From: Anaerolinea sp.
GTDB lineage: Bacteria; Chloroflexota; Anaerolineae; Aggregatilineales; UBA2796
Length of the DNA: 33,537 bases
Direction of reading: 5' to 3'
Assembly: GCA_014879835.1 (NCBI GenBank)
Contig: JACSRJ010000228.1
Coordinates: 1 to 33,537, forward strand
Positions 8,814 to 18,603 of this stretch are shown here, in pieces (position 1 is the first letter of the stretch; each line of letters opens with the position of its first letter). The position numbers and the translations under genes were made by a program. The notes under the pieces were generated by a model that searched no databases, had not been told where the DNA came from, and was given only the letters and a program-made list of their open reading frames with translations.

Positions 8814-10195
8814 CCACTACAGCGGCAGCGCTCCCCCCTTCGAAGCCTTCGTGGTGGCGGGTGTGGCTGCCACTGCTGCCTATCCTTGGGGTGGCCCTTT
8901 TCTTGAGAGTCGGGTATCTGACCATCCCCGGACACGAATCCGACCTCAATTATTACAGTGAGCGCGCATGGAGCATGAACCGCTACGGTTGGTTCAGCGT
9001 GTATCGCCTGCACACCACCGATGCGCCGCCGCTGTATATCACCCTTTTGGGCTTTATCGGCTCCATCTACCAGTGGGGATCGTCCCCCAATATCACCGAC
9101 AACCCCGATCTGGTGCCTCTGCTCAAGATCGTGCCCATTTGCGCCGATCTGGTGATCATCAGCCTTGCCTATGCCTACAGTCGGCGTTCGGGGCGTTTGA
9201 TCATCCCGGCAGCACTGGCAATCTTTCCGGGCTTGGTGATCGTTTCGGGGCTGTGGGGGCAGGTTGATTCGCTGTTCACCATGCTGGTGATCCTGACTTT
9301 GCTGGCCCTCCGGCGCGATAAACCCGGTTGGGCGTGGGCGCTCTTTGGGCTGGCGATGCTGGCCAAGTTCCAAAGTATTGTGATCGCGCCGTTGGTGTTG
9401 GTGCTGACATTTCGACGTCATGGGTGGCGCAGTGCCCTTGGGGGGGCATTGGGAGCAGCCCTGATCGTCTTTTTAGGGGTGCTGCCCTACGCCCTCAGCA
9501 GTGAGTTCGCACCTGCTTTTTACCCTTACCTAAATGCTGTTGATAAGTATCCAGCGGCGACCATGAACGCCTTTAACTTGTGGTATTTGGTCACACCCCA
9601 TCGGGTCTTTTTGCCTTGGCCCCATGATATTTATTGGGATGCGCAGAAGTTGATCGGGACGATTACAGTGCATCAGGCGGGACTTGCGGCGCTGGGGATA
9701 TATACCCTGTTGATCATGGCAGCCATGTGGCGAAGCCCCCATGCGCGGCGCGAGTTTGTATGGGCGGCGGCCCTCTACTTCGGCTTTTTTATGCTGCCCT
9801 CGCAGATTCACGAACGTTATCTGTATGCGGCGGCGGTGCTGCTGTGGTTTGCAGTCTTACAGGATCGGCGTTTGTGGCTGGCCACCGGAGCGACGGTTTA
9901 TACCTTCAGTCATAACCTGAATATGGTCTTGTGGACGTTCCCTATCGGTTGGTGGCTGTGGGCCCGGGATGCAACCATGGCGATCACCATCCTGAACTTG
10001 GGGCTGTTGGTAGAAGTTACCCGATGTGCCCTGTTTCCACCGATCCGCGCACAGGCAGCGGCACCGCTTCACCAACGTTTGATCCCTCTTGGACGGGCCC
10101 TGTTGAGGATCAACCGGTTGGTGATACTGGGCTGCGGTCTGGTGGTTTTCATTCACCTCGTTCACCGAATCTTATACGGGATAGGTCTGGTCTAG
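8810..10195 (+). CDS. Multi-spanning membrane glycosyltransferase (GT-C type)
   Basis: A 461-residue integral membrane protein with about ten hydrophobic helices. The first loop after helix 1 carries PGHESDLNYYSERAWSM (about 40-56), with the acidic E43/D45 pair typical of the catalytic first loop of polyprenyl-phosphate-dependent GT-C mannosyl/glucosyltransferases. Further family-like motifs are LWGQVDSLFTMLVIL, GLAMLAKFQSIVIAPLVL and a HERYLYAAAVLLW segment in the C-terminal half. It probably uses a lipid-linked sugar to glycosylate a lipid or protein outside the cytoplasm. It starts with GTG, overlapping the TSUP gene stop by 4 nt. No strong Shine-Dalgarno is seen, consistent with coupling. 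Donor and acceptor are unknown. Confidence 0.72.
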   Translation: MTTTAAALPPSKPSWWRVWLPLLPILGVALFLRVGYLTIPGHESDLNYYSERAWSMNRYGWFSVYRLHTTDAPPLYITLLGFIGSIYQWGSSPNITDNPDLVPLLKIVPICADLVIISLAYAYSRRSGRLIIPAALAIFPGLVIVSGLWGQVDSLFTMLVILTLLALRRDKPGWAWALFGLAMLAKFQSIVIAPLVLVLTFRRHGWRSALGGALGAALIVFLGVLPYALSSEFAPAFYPYLNAVDKYPAATMNAFNLWYLVTPHRVFLPWPHDIYWDAQKLIGTITVHQAGLAALGIYTLLIMAAMWRSPHARREFVWAAALYFGFFMLPSQIHERYLYAAAVLLWFAVLQDRRLWLATGATVYTFSHNLNMVLWTFPIGWWLWARDATMAITILNLGLLVEVTRCALFPPIRAQAAAPLHQRLIPLGRALLRINRLVILGCGLVVFIHLVHRILYGIGLV

Positions 10196-10304
10196 GCGGA
10201 AGGGTTGCCCGTAGCCTACTGGACTTTGAGGGGTTATTAGGTTTCAGCACACATTTTTTTAGCCTATTGAGTCGATATTTCAGAATCAGCCGAGGAATAC
10301 TCCG

Positions 10305-11867
10305 ATGACCAACCAGCATCAGGATAAATTTGACCTTCTCCGCCAGATGCGTGAGCGCAGCCGTCAGGGTGGCGGCGCCGAACGCATCGAGCGTCAGCAC
10401 AAAAACAAAAAAATGACGGCCCGCGAACGGATCGAACTGCTGCTGGATGTGGGCAGCTTTCGGGAAGTGGATGCCTTTGTGGTGCAGCGTTCGCGGGATT
10501 TTGGGATGGATCGCCCCGAAAACCAGTACCTTGGTGATAGTGTGGTCACAGGGTGGGGCACCATCGACGGACGTTTGGTGTATGTCTACTCGCAAGACTT
10601 CACAGTCTTTGGGGGGTCGCTCTCAGAGGTTCACTCGGAGAAGATTTGTAAGGTGATGGAGATGGCCGTCAAGAATGGTGCGCCCATCATCGGACTGAAC
10701 GACTCTGGGGGCGCACGAATTCAAGAAGGGGTGGTCAGTCTGGGTGGGTATGCCGATATTTTCCTACGAAATACCCTCGCCAGTGGGGTCATCCCCCAGA
10801 TCAGTGCGATCATGGGTCCGTGTGCGGGCGGCGCAGTGTATTCGCCTGCCCTGACGGACTTCATCTTTATGGTGCAGGATACCTCCTACATGTTTGTGAC
10901 CGGGCCTGATGTGGTCAAGGCGGTGACCCATGAAGACGTGAGTTTTGAGGACTTGGGCGGCGCTTCGATCCACAGTGCTACCAGCGGGGTATGCCATGTG
11001 TCCACCCCCTCCGAGGCAGACTGTCTCTACATGATCCGGGAACTGTTGAGCTACCTGCCCCAAAACAACATGGAGGATGCGCCGCCGAAGCCCTCCCGCG
11101 ATGACGCCCTGCGCACCGATGAGCGCCTCAATGCGATTGTGCCTGATAACCCCAACAAGCCCTATGACATCAAAGAAGTGATCAACATGATCGTGGATGA
11201 TGGGCACTTTTTTGAAATTCACGAACACTATGCGCCCAATATTGTGGTCGGTTTTGCTCGGCTTGGGGGGCGCAGCGTGGGCATTGTGGCCAATCAACCG
11301 ATGGTGCTTGCCGGGGTGCTGGATATTGATGCCAGCGAAAAAGCGGCGCGCTTCATCCGCTTTTGCGACTGCTTCAACATCCCCATCATCACCTTTGAGG
11401 ATGTGCCCGGATTCATGCCGGGGGTGAAGCAGGAACACGGGGGAATCATCCGTGCCGGGGCGAAGCTGCTCTATGCCTATTGTGAAGCCACGGTGCCCAA
11501 ACTTACCGTGATCACCCGCAAAGCCTACGGCGGTGCCTATGACGTGATGAGCAGCAAACATATCCGGGGTGATCTCAATCTGGCGTGGCCTACGGCGGAG
11601 ATCGCAGTGATGGGCCCTGATGGTGCGGTCAACATCATCTTTCGGCGCGAACTGGCCGAAGCGGCTGATCCTGTCGCTAAAAAGGCGGAACTGGTGGCCA
11701 TGTATCGGGAGAAGTTTGCCAATCCCTATGTGGCGGCTTCACGGGGCTTCATCGATGACGTGATCATGCCTGCCGAAACCCGCGCTCGGCTGATCAACGG
11801 CTTAAATATGCTCCAGAACAAACGTGATGAAAACCCGCCCAAAAAACATGGGAACATCCCCTTGTAG
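10305..11867 (+). CDS. pccB: Acyl-CoA carboxylase beta subunit (propionyl-CoA carboxylase type)
   Basis: A 520-residue carboxyltransferase subunit that moves CO2 from carboxybiotin to an acyl-CoA. The N-terminal half has the oxyanion-hole motifs [20 protein letters not shown] and [17 protein letters not shown]; the C-terminal half has [20 protein letters not shown] and [18 protein letters not shown]. Asp413 in GGAYDVM matches, as I recall, the specificity residue (Asp422 of Streptomyces coelicolor PccB) that favours propionyl-CoA; that makes propionyl- more likely than acetyl-CoA. Length is normal for the family. AGGAA precedes the ATG. No biotin-carboxylase alpha subunit or epsilon peptide is adjacent, so the partner must be encoded elsewhere. 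Methylmalonyl-CoA decarboxylase alpha is an alternative within the same family. Confidence 0.93.
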   Translation: MTNQHQDKFDLLRQMRERSRQGGGAERIERQHKNKKMTARERIELLLDVGSFREVDAFVVQRSRDFGMDRPENQYLGDSVVTGWGTIDGRLVYVYSQDFTVFGGSLSEVHSEKICKVMEMAVKNGAPIIGLNDSGGARIQEGVVSLGGYADIFLRNTLASGVIPQISAIMGPCAGGAVYSPALTDFIFMVQDTSYMFVTGPDVVKAVTHEDVSFEDLGGASIHSATSGVCHVSTPSEADCLYMIRELLSYLPQNNMEDAPPKPSRDDALRTDERLNAIVPDNPNKPYDIKEVINMIVDDGHFFEIHEHYAPNIVVGFARLGGRSVGIVANQPMVLAGVLDIDASEKAARFIRFCDCFNIPIITFEDVPGFMPGVKQEHGGIIRAGAKLLYAYCEATVPKLTVITRKAYGGAYDVMSSKHIRGDLNLAWPTAEIAVMGPDGAVNIIFRRELAEAADPVAKKAELVAMYREKFANPYVAASRGFIDDVIMPAETRARLINGLNMLQNKRDENPPKKHGNIPL

Positions 11868-11937
11868 CCCGGATCAGGCGGGCACTGGCACGAGATTTCG
11901 CCGGGCAGCCCCGTGTGGCTGCCCCTACAAGGGATGT
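11854..11937. terminator. Nested inverted repeat between convergent accD-type and cimA genes
   Basis: An inner hairpin (arms 11903-11910 and 11917-11924, GGGCAGCC with its complement, 6-nt loop) sits at the 3' side of a longer outer inverted repeat (11854-11867 with 11925-11937, 13 pairs and one bulge). The outer left arm includes the TAG stop of the carboxylase gene. It lies exactly between two convergent genes and probably acts as a bidirectional terminator or mRNA 3' end. The GGCTGCCCCTAC core looks like a dispersed palindrome (recollection, not checked). Confidence 0.55.
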
Positions 11938-11948
11938 TGTGGGGGATT

Positions 11949-13514
11949 TTACTCCACCATGGTGATCCCAAACTCGATACTGTCGATGAGGGCGCGCCAT
12001 GAGGCCTCAATGATATTGGGACCTGCGCCCACCGTCGTCCAGCGGCGATTTTCGCTCTGGGTGTCGATCATCACGCGGGTGATAGCCGCAGAACCATTAT
12101 GTCCGTCGAGGATGCGCACCTTATAATCCGCGAGGGTAAATTCGTTGATACGTGGATACACCGGCGCAAGGGCCTTACGTAGGGCAATGTCGAGAGCGTT
12201 CACGGGGCCGTTGCCTTCAGCGGCCGTGTGCATAACCTGATCGGCTACGGCAAGTTTCACGGTTGCCTCCGCCAGCATCCCCCGTCCGCGCCGATTTTCA
12301 ACCATGACCAGAAAATCGATCAGTTCAAAAGGCGCTTTGTAGTCTGGCTGAGCGCGCTTGAGCATCATGGCCACCGATTCCTCTGCGCCTTCAAAGACGT
12401 AGCCCTGATTTTCGAGACGTTTGATCTCTTCAAGCACCTGCCGGGCGGCCTCATTGGAGACATCCATCCCAAACTGCTCAGCTTTGCTCATCACGTTGCC
12501 GCGCCCGCTGAGGTCAGAGACCAGCACCCGCATTTCATTTCCGACCAGTTCTGGGTCGATATGCTGGTACGAGTTCACGTTGCGGCGGATCGCGGCCACA
12601 TGGATACCACCCTTGTGAGCAAAGGCGCTTTTACCCACATAAGGCAGGTGGCTGTCTGGGGGCAGGTTGGCGATCTCCGCTACCGCCCGCGCAACATAGG
12701 TCAGGTGTTTGAGATTCTCGGCGTCAGGTAGGCATGGGACGTTCATCTTGAGCATCAAATCTGGGATGATACTCACCAGATTAGCATTGCCCACCCGTTC
12801 ACCGTAACCGTTGATCGTGCCTTGTACCATCGTCGCGCCGCTGCGCACCGCCGCTAACGAATTGGCCACCCCCAATTCGCCATCATTGTGGGTATGAATC
12901 CCGATCTTTACCCCCGGCAGCGCCCGCGCCACCTCACAAGTGATCTGTTCCATCTCCCAGTACATGGTGCCGCCGTTGGTATCACAAATGGTAACCCAAT
13001 CCGCACCGTTCTGGACCGCGGCCTTGAGGGTAGTCAGGGCATATTCGGAATCGGCTTTGAAGCCATCGAAGAAATGTTCAGCGTCGTAGACCACCTCCCG
13101 CCCTAAACTTTTGAGATAGGCGACGGACTCTCCGATCAGGCGCAGATTCTCCTCTGGGGTGGTGCGCAGCACTTCATACACATGCAGCAGCCACGATTTG
13201 CCCACCACTGTCACGACGGGCGTTTCCGAATCCACCAGCGCTTTGATATTGTCGTCTTCCTCAGGGCGCGCCCCTACCCGGCAGGTAGCTCCAAACGCAC
13301 TGATTCGGGCGTGCTTCAGGGGCATTTCCTTGACCGCCTGAAAGTAGGCCGCATCCTTGGGGTTGGAGCCGGGCCAGCCGCCCTCGATGTAGGCGACGCC
13401 TAGATCGTCGAGGATACGGGTGATTTTGATCTTATCTTGGAGACTGAGCGAGATTCCTTCCCGCTGAGTCCCGTCCCGTAGGGTGGTGTCATAGATGCAA
13501 ACGGGTTGACTCAT
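11949..13514 (-). CDS. cimA: (R)-citramalate synthase
   Basis: A 521-residue enzyme condensing pyruvate and acetyl-CoA to citramalate, the first step of the threonine-independent route to 2-oxobutanoate and isoleucine. The TIM-barrel HMGL-like domain (about 1-270) has IYDTTLRDGTQREGI (Asp9, Arg13, Asp14) at the start, GIHTHNDGELGVANS with the metal-binding His pair, and GYGERVGNANL. A linker follows with SAFAHKGGIHV, then the LeuA-type dimer/allosteric domain from about 380. The sequence WPGSNPKD and length fit the TIGR00977 CimA type rather than LeuA. The start is 5 nt after the leuA stop, with GGAG 10 nt upstream, so it is the last gene of the cluster. A LeuA paralogue is the only real alternative and is less likely. 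Confidence 0.9.
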   Translation of the reverse strand: MSQPVCIYDTTLRDGTQREGISLSLQDKIKITRILDDLGVAYIEGGWPGSNPKDAAYFQAVKEMPLKHARISAFGATCRVGARPEEDDNIKALVDSETPVVTVVGKSWLLHVYEVLRTTPEENLRLIGESVAYLKSLGREVVYDAEHFFDGFKADSEYALTTLKAAVQNGADWVTICDTNGGTMYWEMEQITCEVARALPGVKIGIHTHNDGELGVANSLAAVRSGATMVQGTINGYGERVGNANLVSIIPDLMLKMNVPCLPDAENLKHLTYVARAVAEIANLPPDSHLPYVGKSAFAHKGGIHVAAIRRNVNSYQHIDPELVGNEMRVLVSDLSGRGNVMSKAEQFGMDVSNEAARQVLEEIKRLENQGYVFEGAEESVAMMLKRAQPDYKAPFELIDFLVMVENRRGRGMLAEATVKLAVADQVMHTAAEGNGPVNALDIALRKALAPVYPRINEFTLADYKVRILDGHNGSAAITRVMIDTQSENRRWTTVGAGPNIIEASWRALIDSIEFGITMVE

Positions 13515-13519
13515 CGCGC

Positions 13520-15127
13520 TTAATCTCCAGTCATTCGGATGGTCGCGGATTCACCTTCGGGGGTGACACCCGCGCCACCCGTTGCTACCAACAGGCGGTT
13601 TAAGGCAGAGAGATAGGCCTTGGCCGAAGCCACCACAATATCAGGGTCTGCCCCGTGACCGCCGTAGGTCTGGTATTCACCATCCAGCGAGCAAATGCGG
13701 ACGGTCACTTCGCCCAAGGCATCGATTCCCTCGGTGATCGCCCGTACTGAAAATTCGAGCAGGCGGCTGGGCGCTTTGATGATCTTGTCGATGGCGCTGT
13801 AGCAGGCGTCCACGGGCCCCGTGCCGATAGCTGCCTCAATATACTCCTTACCATCTGGGCCTTCGAGTTTGATGGTGGCCGTAGGCATCCCGATCTGCCC
13901 ACAGGTGACCTGCATTCCCCGGAGCTTAAAGACCTCCACTGGGCCCTGAAGCTGATCAGAGAGGATGGCCTGCAAGTCGGCGTCGGTGATGTGCTTCTTT
14001 TTGTCGGCCACTTCCTTAAAGCGCTCAAAGGCTCTGCGCAGTTCGTCTTCGCTCAGTTCAAAGCCCAGATCACGCAGGCGCACCTTGAAGGCGTGCCGTC
14101 CGCTGTGTTTACCCAACACCAACCGGCTCTCGGAGACACCCACACTCTCTGGGCGCATGATCTCGTAGGTGGACTGATGTTTTAACTGTCCGTCTTGATG
14201 GATGCCTGCTTCGTGTGAGAAGGCGTTTGCACCCACGATGGCTTTGTTGGGCTGTACCACCATCCCGGTGTAGTTGGCCACCATGCGGCTGATACGGGTC
14301 AGTTGTTTGGTGTCGATGGCAGTCTCCAGCCCGTAAAACCCACTGCGGGTGTTCAGGGCCATGACCACCTCTTCGAGAGAAGTATTGCCAGCCCGCTCAC
14401 CGATGCCGTTGATGGTCACCTCCGCCTGACGGGCCCCAGCGTGCAGCCCGGCGAGGGTGTTGGCAGTGGCCATGCCCAGATCATCATGGCAGTGGCATGA
14501 CCAGAAGATAGCCGGGTCTTTGCCGCCGGGGGTGTTTTCGATCAGGTAGGCGATCAGCTTGCCGTACTCATCTGGGGTCATATAGCCCACTGTATCCGGG
14601 ATATTGAGGGTGGTTGCGCCTTCCTCAATGGCGATAGCGCACATCTGAGAGACATAGGCCCAGTCGCTGCGTCCTGCATCCATGGGGCTGAACTCAATAT
14701 CAGGGCACAGGCTTCGGGCGAAACGTACCATCTCGCGAGCGCGTTCGAGCGCTTCCTCGCGGGTCATGTTCATCTGGTATTTCAGATGAATATCCGACGA
14801 GGAAAGGAAGGTATGGATGCGCGGTTTGGCCGCGTACTGCACCGCTTCCCATGCTTTTTCGATGTCGCCGCGGACACAGCGGGCTAAGCCGCAAATGATG
14901 GGCCCATCAGGTTTGCCCACCTCCTGCGCAATACGCTTCACTGCGGCCAGATCGTCAGGGGAAGCGGCCGGGAATCCGGCTTCGATCACGTCCACCCCCA
15001 AGGCAGCCAGCGCAACGGCGATCTCCATCTTCTCAGCGCTGTTTAAGGACGCGCCCGGTGACTGCTCCCCATCGCGCAGGGTGGTGTCAAAAATACGAAC
15101 ATGAGTGGAAACGGAAACTGCGGACAT
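13520..15127 (-). CDS. leuA: 2-isopropylmalate synthase
   Basis: A 535-residue enzyme making 2-isopropylmalate from 2-oxoisovalerate and acetyl-CoA, the committed step of leucine synthesis. The catalytic domain starts [19 protein letters not shown] (Asp14, Arg18, Asp19), has [11 protein letters not shown], the metal site [37 protein letters not shown] and [20 protein letters not shown]. The C-terminal allosteric LeuA_dimer domain (about 400-535, with [19 protein letters not shown]) suggests leucine feedback inhibition. It begins 9 nt after ilvC and ends 5 nt before cimA. A G-rich run (AGGGGGAG) precedes the ATG. Confidence 0.95.
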   Translation of the reverse strand: MSAVSVSTHVRIFDTTLRDGEQSPGASLNSAEKMEIAVALAALGVDVIEAGFPAASPDDLAAVKRIAQEVGKPDGPIICGLARCVRGDIEKAWEAVQYAAKPRIHTFLSSSDIHLKYQMNMTREEALERAREMVRFARSLCPDIEFSPMDAGRSDWAYVSQMCAIAIEEGATTLNIPDTVGYMTPDEYGKLIAYLIENTPGGKDPAIFWSCHCHDDLGMATANTLAGLHAGARQAEVTINGIGERAGNTSLEEVVMALNTRSGFYGLETAIDTKQLTRISRMVANYTGMVVQPNKAIVGANAFSHEAGIHQDGQLKHQSTYEIMRPESVGVSESRLVLGKHSGRHAFKVRLRDLGFELSEDELRRAFERFKEVADKKKHITDADLQAILSDQLQGPVEVFKLRGMQVTCGQIGMPTATIKLEGPDGKEYIEAAIGTGPVDACYSAIDKIIKAPSRLLEFSVRAITEGIDALGEVTVRICSLDGEYQTYGGHGADPDIVVASAKAYLSALNRLLVATGGAGVTPEGESATIRMTGD

Positions 15128-15136
15128 GACTCCCCC

Positions 15137-16159
15137 TTACCCCTTCGGATCGTAGTCTTGCAGGCGCTTGGGCTTTACAAAGGGCATCATATCACGCAAC
15201 CGTGCCCCGATTTCCTCAACCTGATGGGAACGTTCATCCTTGCGCATCTGGAGGAAGTGCTTTAGCCCGGTCACATTCTCCTCGATCCACGTCTCCGCAA
15301 AGGAACCGTTTTGAATCTCGGTCAGGACTTCCTTCATCACCTTGCGGGTTTCGTCGGTGACAATACGTTTGCCAGTCACATAACCGCCGTATTCAGCAGT
15401 ATCGGAGACTGAATACCACATATAGTTCATGCCACCCTGATACAGCAGATCAACGATCAGCTTCAGTTCGTGGAGACATTCAAAATAGGCCACTTCGGGC
15501 TGATAACCGGCCTGTACCAGCGTCTCAAAAGCAGCTTTGACCAGCGCCGTCACCCCGCCGCACAGGATCGTTTGTTCACCAAAGAGGTCGGTCTCCGTCT
15601 CCTCCGCAAAGGTGGTTTCCAAGACACCTGCCCGTGTGCCCCCAATGCCTTTTGCATAAGCGAGGGTGAGCGCTTTGGTATTGCCCGATGGGTCTTGATG
15701 CACCGCGATCAAACAGGGCACACCACCCCCTTCGGAGTAGGTCTCACGCACCCGGTGACCGGGTCCCTTAGGCGCAACCATCCCTACATTCACGTTGGCG
15801 GGTGGTTGAATCTGGCCAAAACGAATGTTAAAGCCATGCGCAAAGAGCAGGGTATCCCCGGCTTCGAGGTAGGGAGCGACCTGATCACGGTAGACTGCCG
15901 CCTGTTTGGTATCGGGGATGAGCATCATGATCACCTGCGCGGCTTTGGCGGCTTCGGGCACACTCATCACCGTGACCCCATCCGCTTCGGCCTTTGCCCG
16001 CGACTTGCTGCCTTCATGCAGACCCACAACGACCTTTACGCCGCTGTCGCGTAGATTCAGGGCATGAGCATGACCCTGACTGCCGTACCCGATCACGGCA
16101 ACGGTTTTATCCTTCAGCAGGGCGAGATCGGCGTCCTTGTCGTAGTAGAGCGTAGCCAT
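15137..16159 (-). CDS. ilvC: Ketol-acid reductoisomerase (class I)
   Basis: A 340-residue NADPH-dependent enzyme converting 2-acetolactate and 2-aceto-2-hydroxybutyrate to the dihydroxy acids of valine and isoleucine synthesis. The Rossmann motif is [17 protein letters not shown] (24-40). The following loop (HEGSKSR, 48-54) has Ser and Arg, the pattern of NADPH preference. His108 in FAHGFNI and the metal ligands Asp191 and Glu195 in TDLFGEQ are present, as is the C-terminal knotted domain ending [16 protein letters not shown] onwards. Length matches class I enzymes. AAGGAG lies upstream of the ATG at a rather long spacing of about 12 nt. A terminator-like hairpin separates it from ilvN. Confidence 0.96.
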   Translation of the reverse strand: MATLYYDKDADLALLKDKTVAVIGYGSQGHAHALNLRDSGVKVVVGLHEGSKSRAKAEADGVTVMSVPEAAKAAQVIMMLIPDTKQAAVYRDQVAPYLEAGDTLLFAHGFNIRFGQIQPPANVNVGMVAPKGPGHRVRETYSEGGGVPCLIAVHQDPSGNTKALTLAYAKGIGGTRAGVLETTFAEETETDLFGEQTILCGGVTALVKAAFETLVQAGYQPEVAYFECLHELKLIVDLLYQGGMNYMWYSVSDTAEYGGYVTGKRIVTDETRKVMKEVLTEIQNGSFAETWIEENVTGLKHFLQMRKDERSHQVEEIGARLRDMMPFVKPKRLQDYDPKG

Positions 16160-16203
16160 TGATAAATCAGACTCCTTGATGTTGTGACTCTTAGAAATGA
16201 AAT

Positions 16204-16239
16204 GAAAAGCAAAAGGCGGGAGGATTCTGCCCCCCGCCT
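16204..16239 (-). terminator. Terminator-like hairpin between ilvN and ilvC
   Basis: On the minus strand, AGGCGGG (complement of 16233-16239) pairs with CCCGCCT (complement of 16214-16220), extended by an inner GG/CC with one bulged base and a 7-nt loop. It is followed directly by TTTTGCTTTTC, a U-rich tail. It starts 12 nt after the ilvN stop. It should end part of the ilvEBN transcript, or act as an attenuator before ilvC-leuA-cimA. Confidence 0.65.
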
Positions 16240-16250
16240 ATGGTTCATGC

Positions 16251-16751
16251 TTATGCGGTCGCCCAATCGGGTTCCACCCGAGTGACGACGCCACCCTGTC
16301 CCATCGCTACAACGCCAGTGCGTACCAATTCGACAATCTCAAAGGGACGCAGAGCTTCGACCAACTCCTCCACCCGGGACTCTTCGGCGGCAAACTCGAT
16401 CACGCACATGCCGTCGGTTTGATCCAGTACTCGTGCCCCAAAGCGCTCCGCAGTTGCGGTCACTTCAGGGGCGCATACCACCTTGATCAGGGCCAGATCA
16501 CGACTGATGAAGGGGCGCTGGGTGACTTCCTGAACACTGATCACGTTGACCAGTTTGTACAGGTTTTTCTCCACCTGATAGACGCGGGTTACATTGCTGT
16601 CAAGGACAATGGTCATGCGCGAGATATTCGGGTTCTCGGTGCGCCCGACGGTCAAACTGTCGATGTTGAAATTCCGGCGGCGGAACAGGCTGGCGACGCG
16701 GTTCAGCACGCCGGGTTCATTTTCCACGAGGGCAACCAGTGTATGTTTCAT
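16251..16751 (-). CDS. ilvN: Acetolactate synthase small (regulatory) subunit
   Basis: A 166-residue regulatory subunit that activates IlvB and gives valine feedback inhibition. The N-terminal ACT domain (about 4-75) begins TLVALVENEPGVLNRVASLF and continues NFNIDSLTVGRTE; the C-terminal ALS_ss_C domain (about 85-160) includes GMCVIEFAAEE. Length is normal for the IlvH/IlvN family. It lies 33 nt downstream of ilvB. It ends just before a U-tailed hairpin. Confidence 0.95.
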   Translation of the reverse strand: MKHTLVALVENEPGVLNRVASLFRRRNFNIDSLTVGRTENPNISRMTIVLDSNVTRVYQVEKNLYKLVNVISVQEVTQRPFISRDLALIKVVCAPEVTATAERFGARVLDQTDGMCVIEFAAEESRVEELVEALRPFEIVELVRTGVVAMGQGGVVTRVEPDWATA

Positions 16752-16784
16752 CCTTCTTCGTTCCTTTTAGCAGCGGCGCGCTGA

Positions 16785-18503
16785 TTAGTGACTCTCGGTA
16801 AAATCGGGAATATTGTTGGGACGGCGGATCATATTGTGCAGATCTGCCCCTGCGGGAACCATCGGGTACACAATGTCGGCCTCTTCGACCCGGAACTCCA
16901 CCACCGTAGGTCCATTGATGCTCTGGGCTTTGGCCACAGCCTCCGGAATTTGGGCGCGGTTGGTCACCCGGATCGCGGCGATCCCGTATGCCTCCGCCAG
17001 CTTGCAGAAGTCAGGGTTGTGCATGGGGGTGGCGTTGTAGCGTTCCTCATAGAAAAACTCTTGCCACTGTCGCACCATGCCCAGATAACTGTTGTTGATG
17101 ATGGCCACGTTGATATTAATGTTCTCTTGGGCTGCTGTCCCCAGTTCGGTCAAGGTCATCTGGAAACCACCATCACCCACAATGGCCCACACATGATCGT
17201 TGGGACAGCCCATCTTGGCCCCGATTGCGGCGGGCAGCCCAAAACCCATCGTGCCCAAACCGCCAGAAGTGATCAAGGTGCGGGGACGTTCGTGCAGGTA
17301 ATATTGGGCTTCCCACATCTGATGCTGACCGACATCCGTCACCACAAGGGCATTCCCGCCAGTAGCTTTCCACAGATCACGGATGGCGTGGGCCGCAAAG
17401 AGTTTATCTGTTGGGGGCGTCTGGTTCACGATGTCACGATGATCCACATCGCGCTGCCACTCCCGAATTTCGGACATCCATTCGTCATGCTGCATGACGG
17501 GCACATGAGGCAGAAGCTGTTCCAAGACCGTCCGCAAATCACCCGCGATGCCCACATCTACCTTGACGTTTTTGTTGATCTCGGAGGCGTCGATGTCGAT
17601 GTGAATCTTTTTGGAGTTGGGCGAATAGGTTTTGAGGTTGCCCGTCACTCGGTCATCAAAGCGCATTCCGCAGGCGATCAGCAGGTCCGCACCCTGAATC
17701 GCCTGATTCACTGAAGCGCCACCGTGCATCCCCATCATGCCGAGGCACAGAGGATGGCTTTCGGGCACGGCCCCTTTGCCCAACAAGGTGAGTGCGACGG
17801 GGATATGCCCCCGCTCGGCGAGGGTGAGCAGCGCACGCTCCGCCCCAGACATGTTCACCCCATGCCCCGCGAGGATCAGGGGGCGTTTGGCTTTGAGCAG
17901 CATCTCTACAGCGCGCTCAATCTGCTGAACGGAAGCAGACTGCGCTGGGCGATAACCGGGGAGTCGGATGGCGTCGGTAGGGTACTCAAACTCAATGCTG
18001 GCGTTTTGCACGTCCTTAGCCACATCGACCAGAACGGGACCCGGTCGTCCGCTGCGGGCGATGAAAAAGGCTTTGCGCAAAGTTGTGACCAACTCACGCA
18101 GGTCAGTTACCAGAAAATTGTGCTTGGTAATAGGCAGGGTGATGCCGGTGATGTCGATTTCTTGAAAGGCGTCCGAACCGATCACCCCCGAAGCCACCTG
18201 TCCGGTAATGCACACAATGGGTGAAGAGTCCATCATGGCTGTGGCGATCCCGGTGACCATGTTGGTTGCACCGGGGCCAGAAGTGGCCATTGCCACCCCA
18301 ACCTTGCCAGTGGCGCGGGCATAACCGTCCGCCATGTGAGTAGCACCCTGCTCGTGGCGTACCAGCACGTGTTTGATCTTGTTTTGGTACTTGCTTAAGG
18401 CGTCATATGTGGGCAGGATCGCCCCGCCGGGATAACCCCAAACATACTCCACGCCTTCGCGCACCAGACATTCCCAGATGATTTCAGCCCCGGTTAACTT
18501 CAT
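16785..18503 (-). CDS. ilvB: Acetolactate synthase large (catalytic) subunit
   Basis: About 572 residues; a thiamine diphosphate- and FAD-dependent enzyme that joins two pyruvates, or pyruvate and 2-oxobutanoate. The PYR domain begins MKLTGAEIIWECL and has Glu51 in VLVRHEQGATHMADGYARA, the catalytic Glu. The central FAD domain contains GHGVNMSGAERA and the C-terminal PP domain has GDGGFQMTLTELGT and NNSYLGMVRQWQ (Mg/ThDP site). The frame is open upstream to 18578, but ATG 18503 has AAAGGGA 7 nt upstream and fits the family N-terminus. An intercistronic hairpin lies between it and ilvE. Confidence 0.95.
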   Translation of the reverse strand: MKLTGAEIIWECLVREGVEYVWGYPGGAILPTYDALSKYQNKIKHVLVRHEQGATHMADGYARATGKVGVAMATSGPGATNMVTGIATAMMDSSPIVCITGQVASGVIGSDAFQEIDITGITLPITKHNFLVTDLRELVTTLRKAFFIARSGRPGPVLVDVAKDVQNASIEFEYPTDAIRLPGYRPAQSASVQQIERAVEMLLKAKRPLILAGHGVNMSGAERALLTLAERGHIPVALTLLGKGAVPESHPLCLGMMGMHGGASVNQAIQGADLLIACGMRFDDRVTGNLKTYSPNSKKIHIDIDASEINKNVKVDVGIAGDLRTVLEQLLPHVPVMQHDEWMSEIREWQRDVDHRDIVNQTPPTDKLFAAHAIRDLWKATGGNALVVTDVGQHQMWEAQYYLHERPRTLITSGGLGTMGFGLPAAIGAKMGCPNDHVWAIVGDGGFQMTLTELGTAAQENININVAIINNSYLGMVRQWQEFFYEERYNATPMHNPDFCKLAEAYGIAAIRVTNRAQIPEAVAKAQSINGPTVVEFRVEEADIVYPMVPAGADLHNMIRRPNNIPDFTESH

Positions 18504-18553
18504 GTTGTCGTCCCTTTCCAATCGTGCACACCTGAATGATTGCCATGTCCCTT

Positions 18554-18583
18554 CCCCTGCTGGCTGAGACCAGAACACAGGGG
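18554..18583 (-). other. Intercistronic hairpin between ilvE and ilvB
   Basis: Arms 18554-18559 and 18578-18583 (CCCCTG with CAGGGG) enclose an inner 4-bp stem (18560-18563 with 18570-18573), a 6-nt loop and a 4-nt bulge. No U-tract follows. It may set the relative stability of the ilvE and ilvB messages. Confidence 0.35.
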
Positions 18584-18603
18584 ATCGAACCTAAATCCCT
18601 GCA

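Noticed and set aside
8795-9421. A 208-codon minus-strand frame over the membrane glycosyltransferase gene
   Set aside because: Very Gln/His/Arg-rich and antisense to a membrane protein gene; such frames mirror hydrophobic codons.
10764-11561. A 265-codon minus-strand frame over the carboxylase gene
   Set aside because: Antisense to a highly conserved gene; no motifs.
16788-17714. A 308-codon plus-strand frame over ilvB
   Set aside because: Fully antisense to a conserved gene, no ribosome site, and a His/Gly-rich composition typical of shadow frames.
18575-18600. GGTTCGATCC on the minus strand, like a tRNA T-arm
   Set aside because: No acceptor, D or anticodon arm can be drawn around it; it is part of an intercistronic hairpin region.
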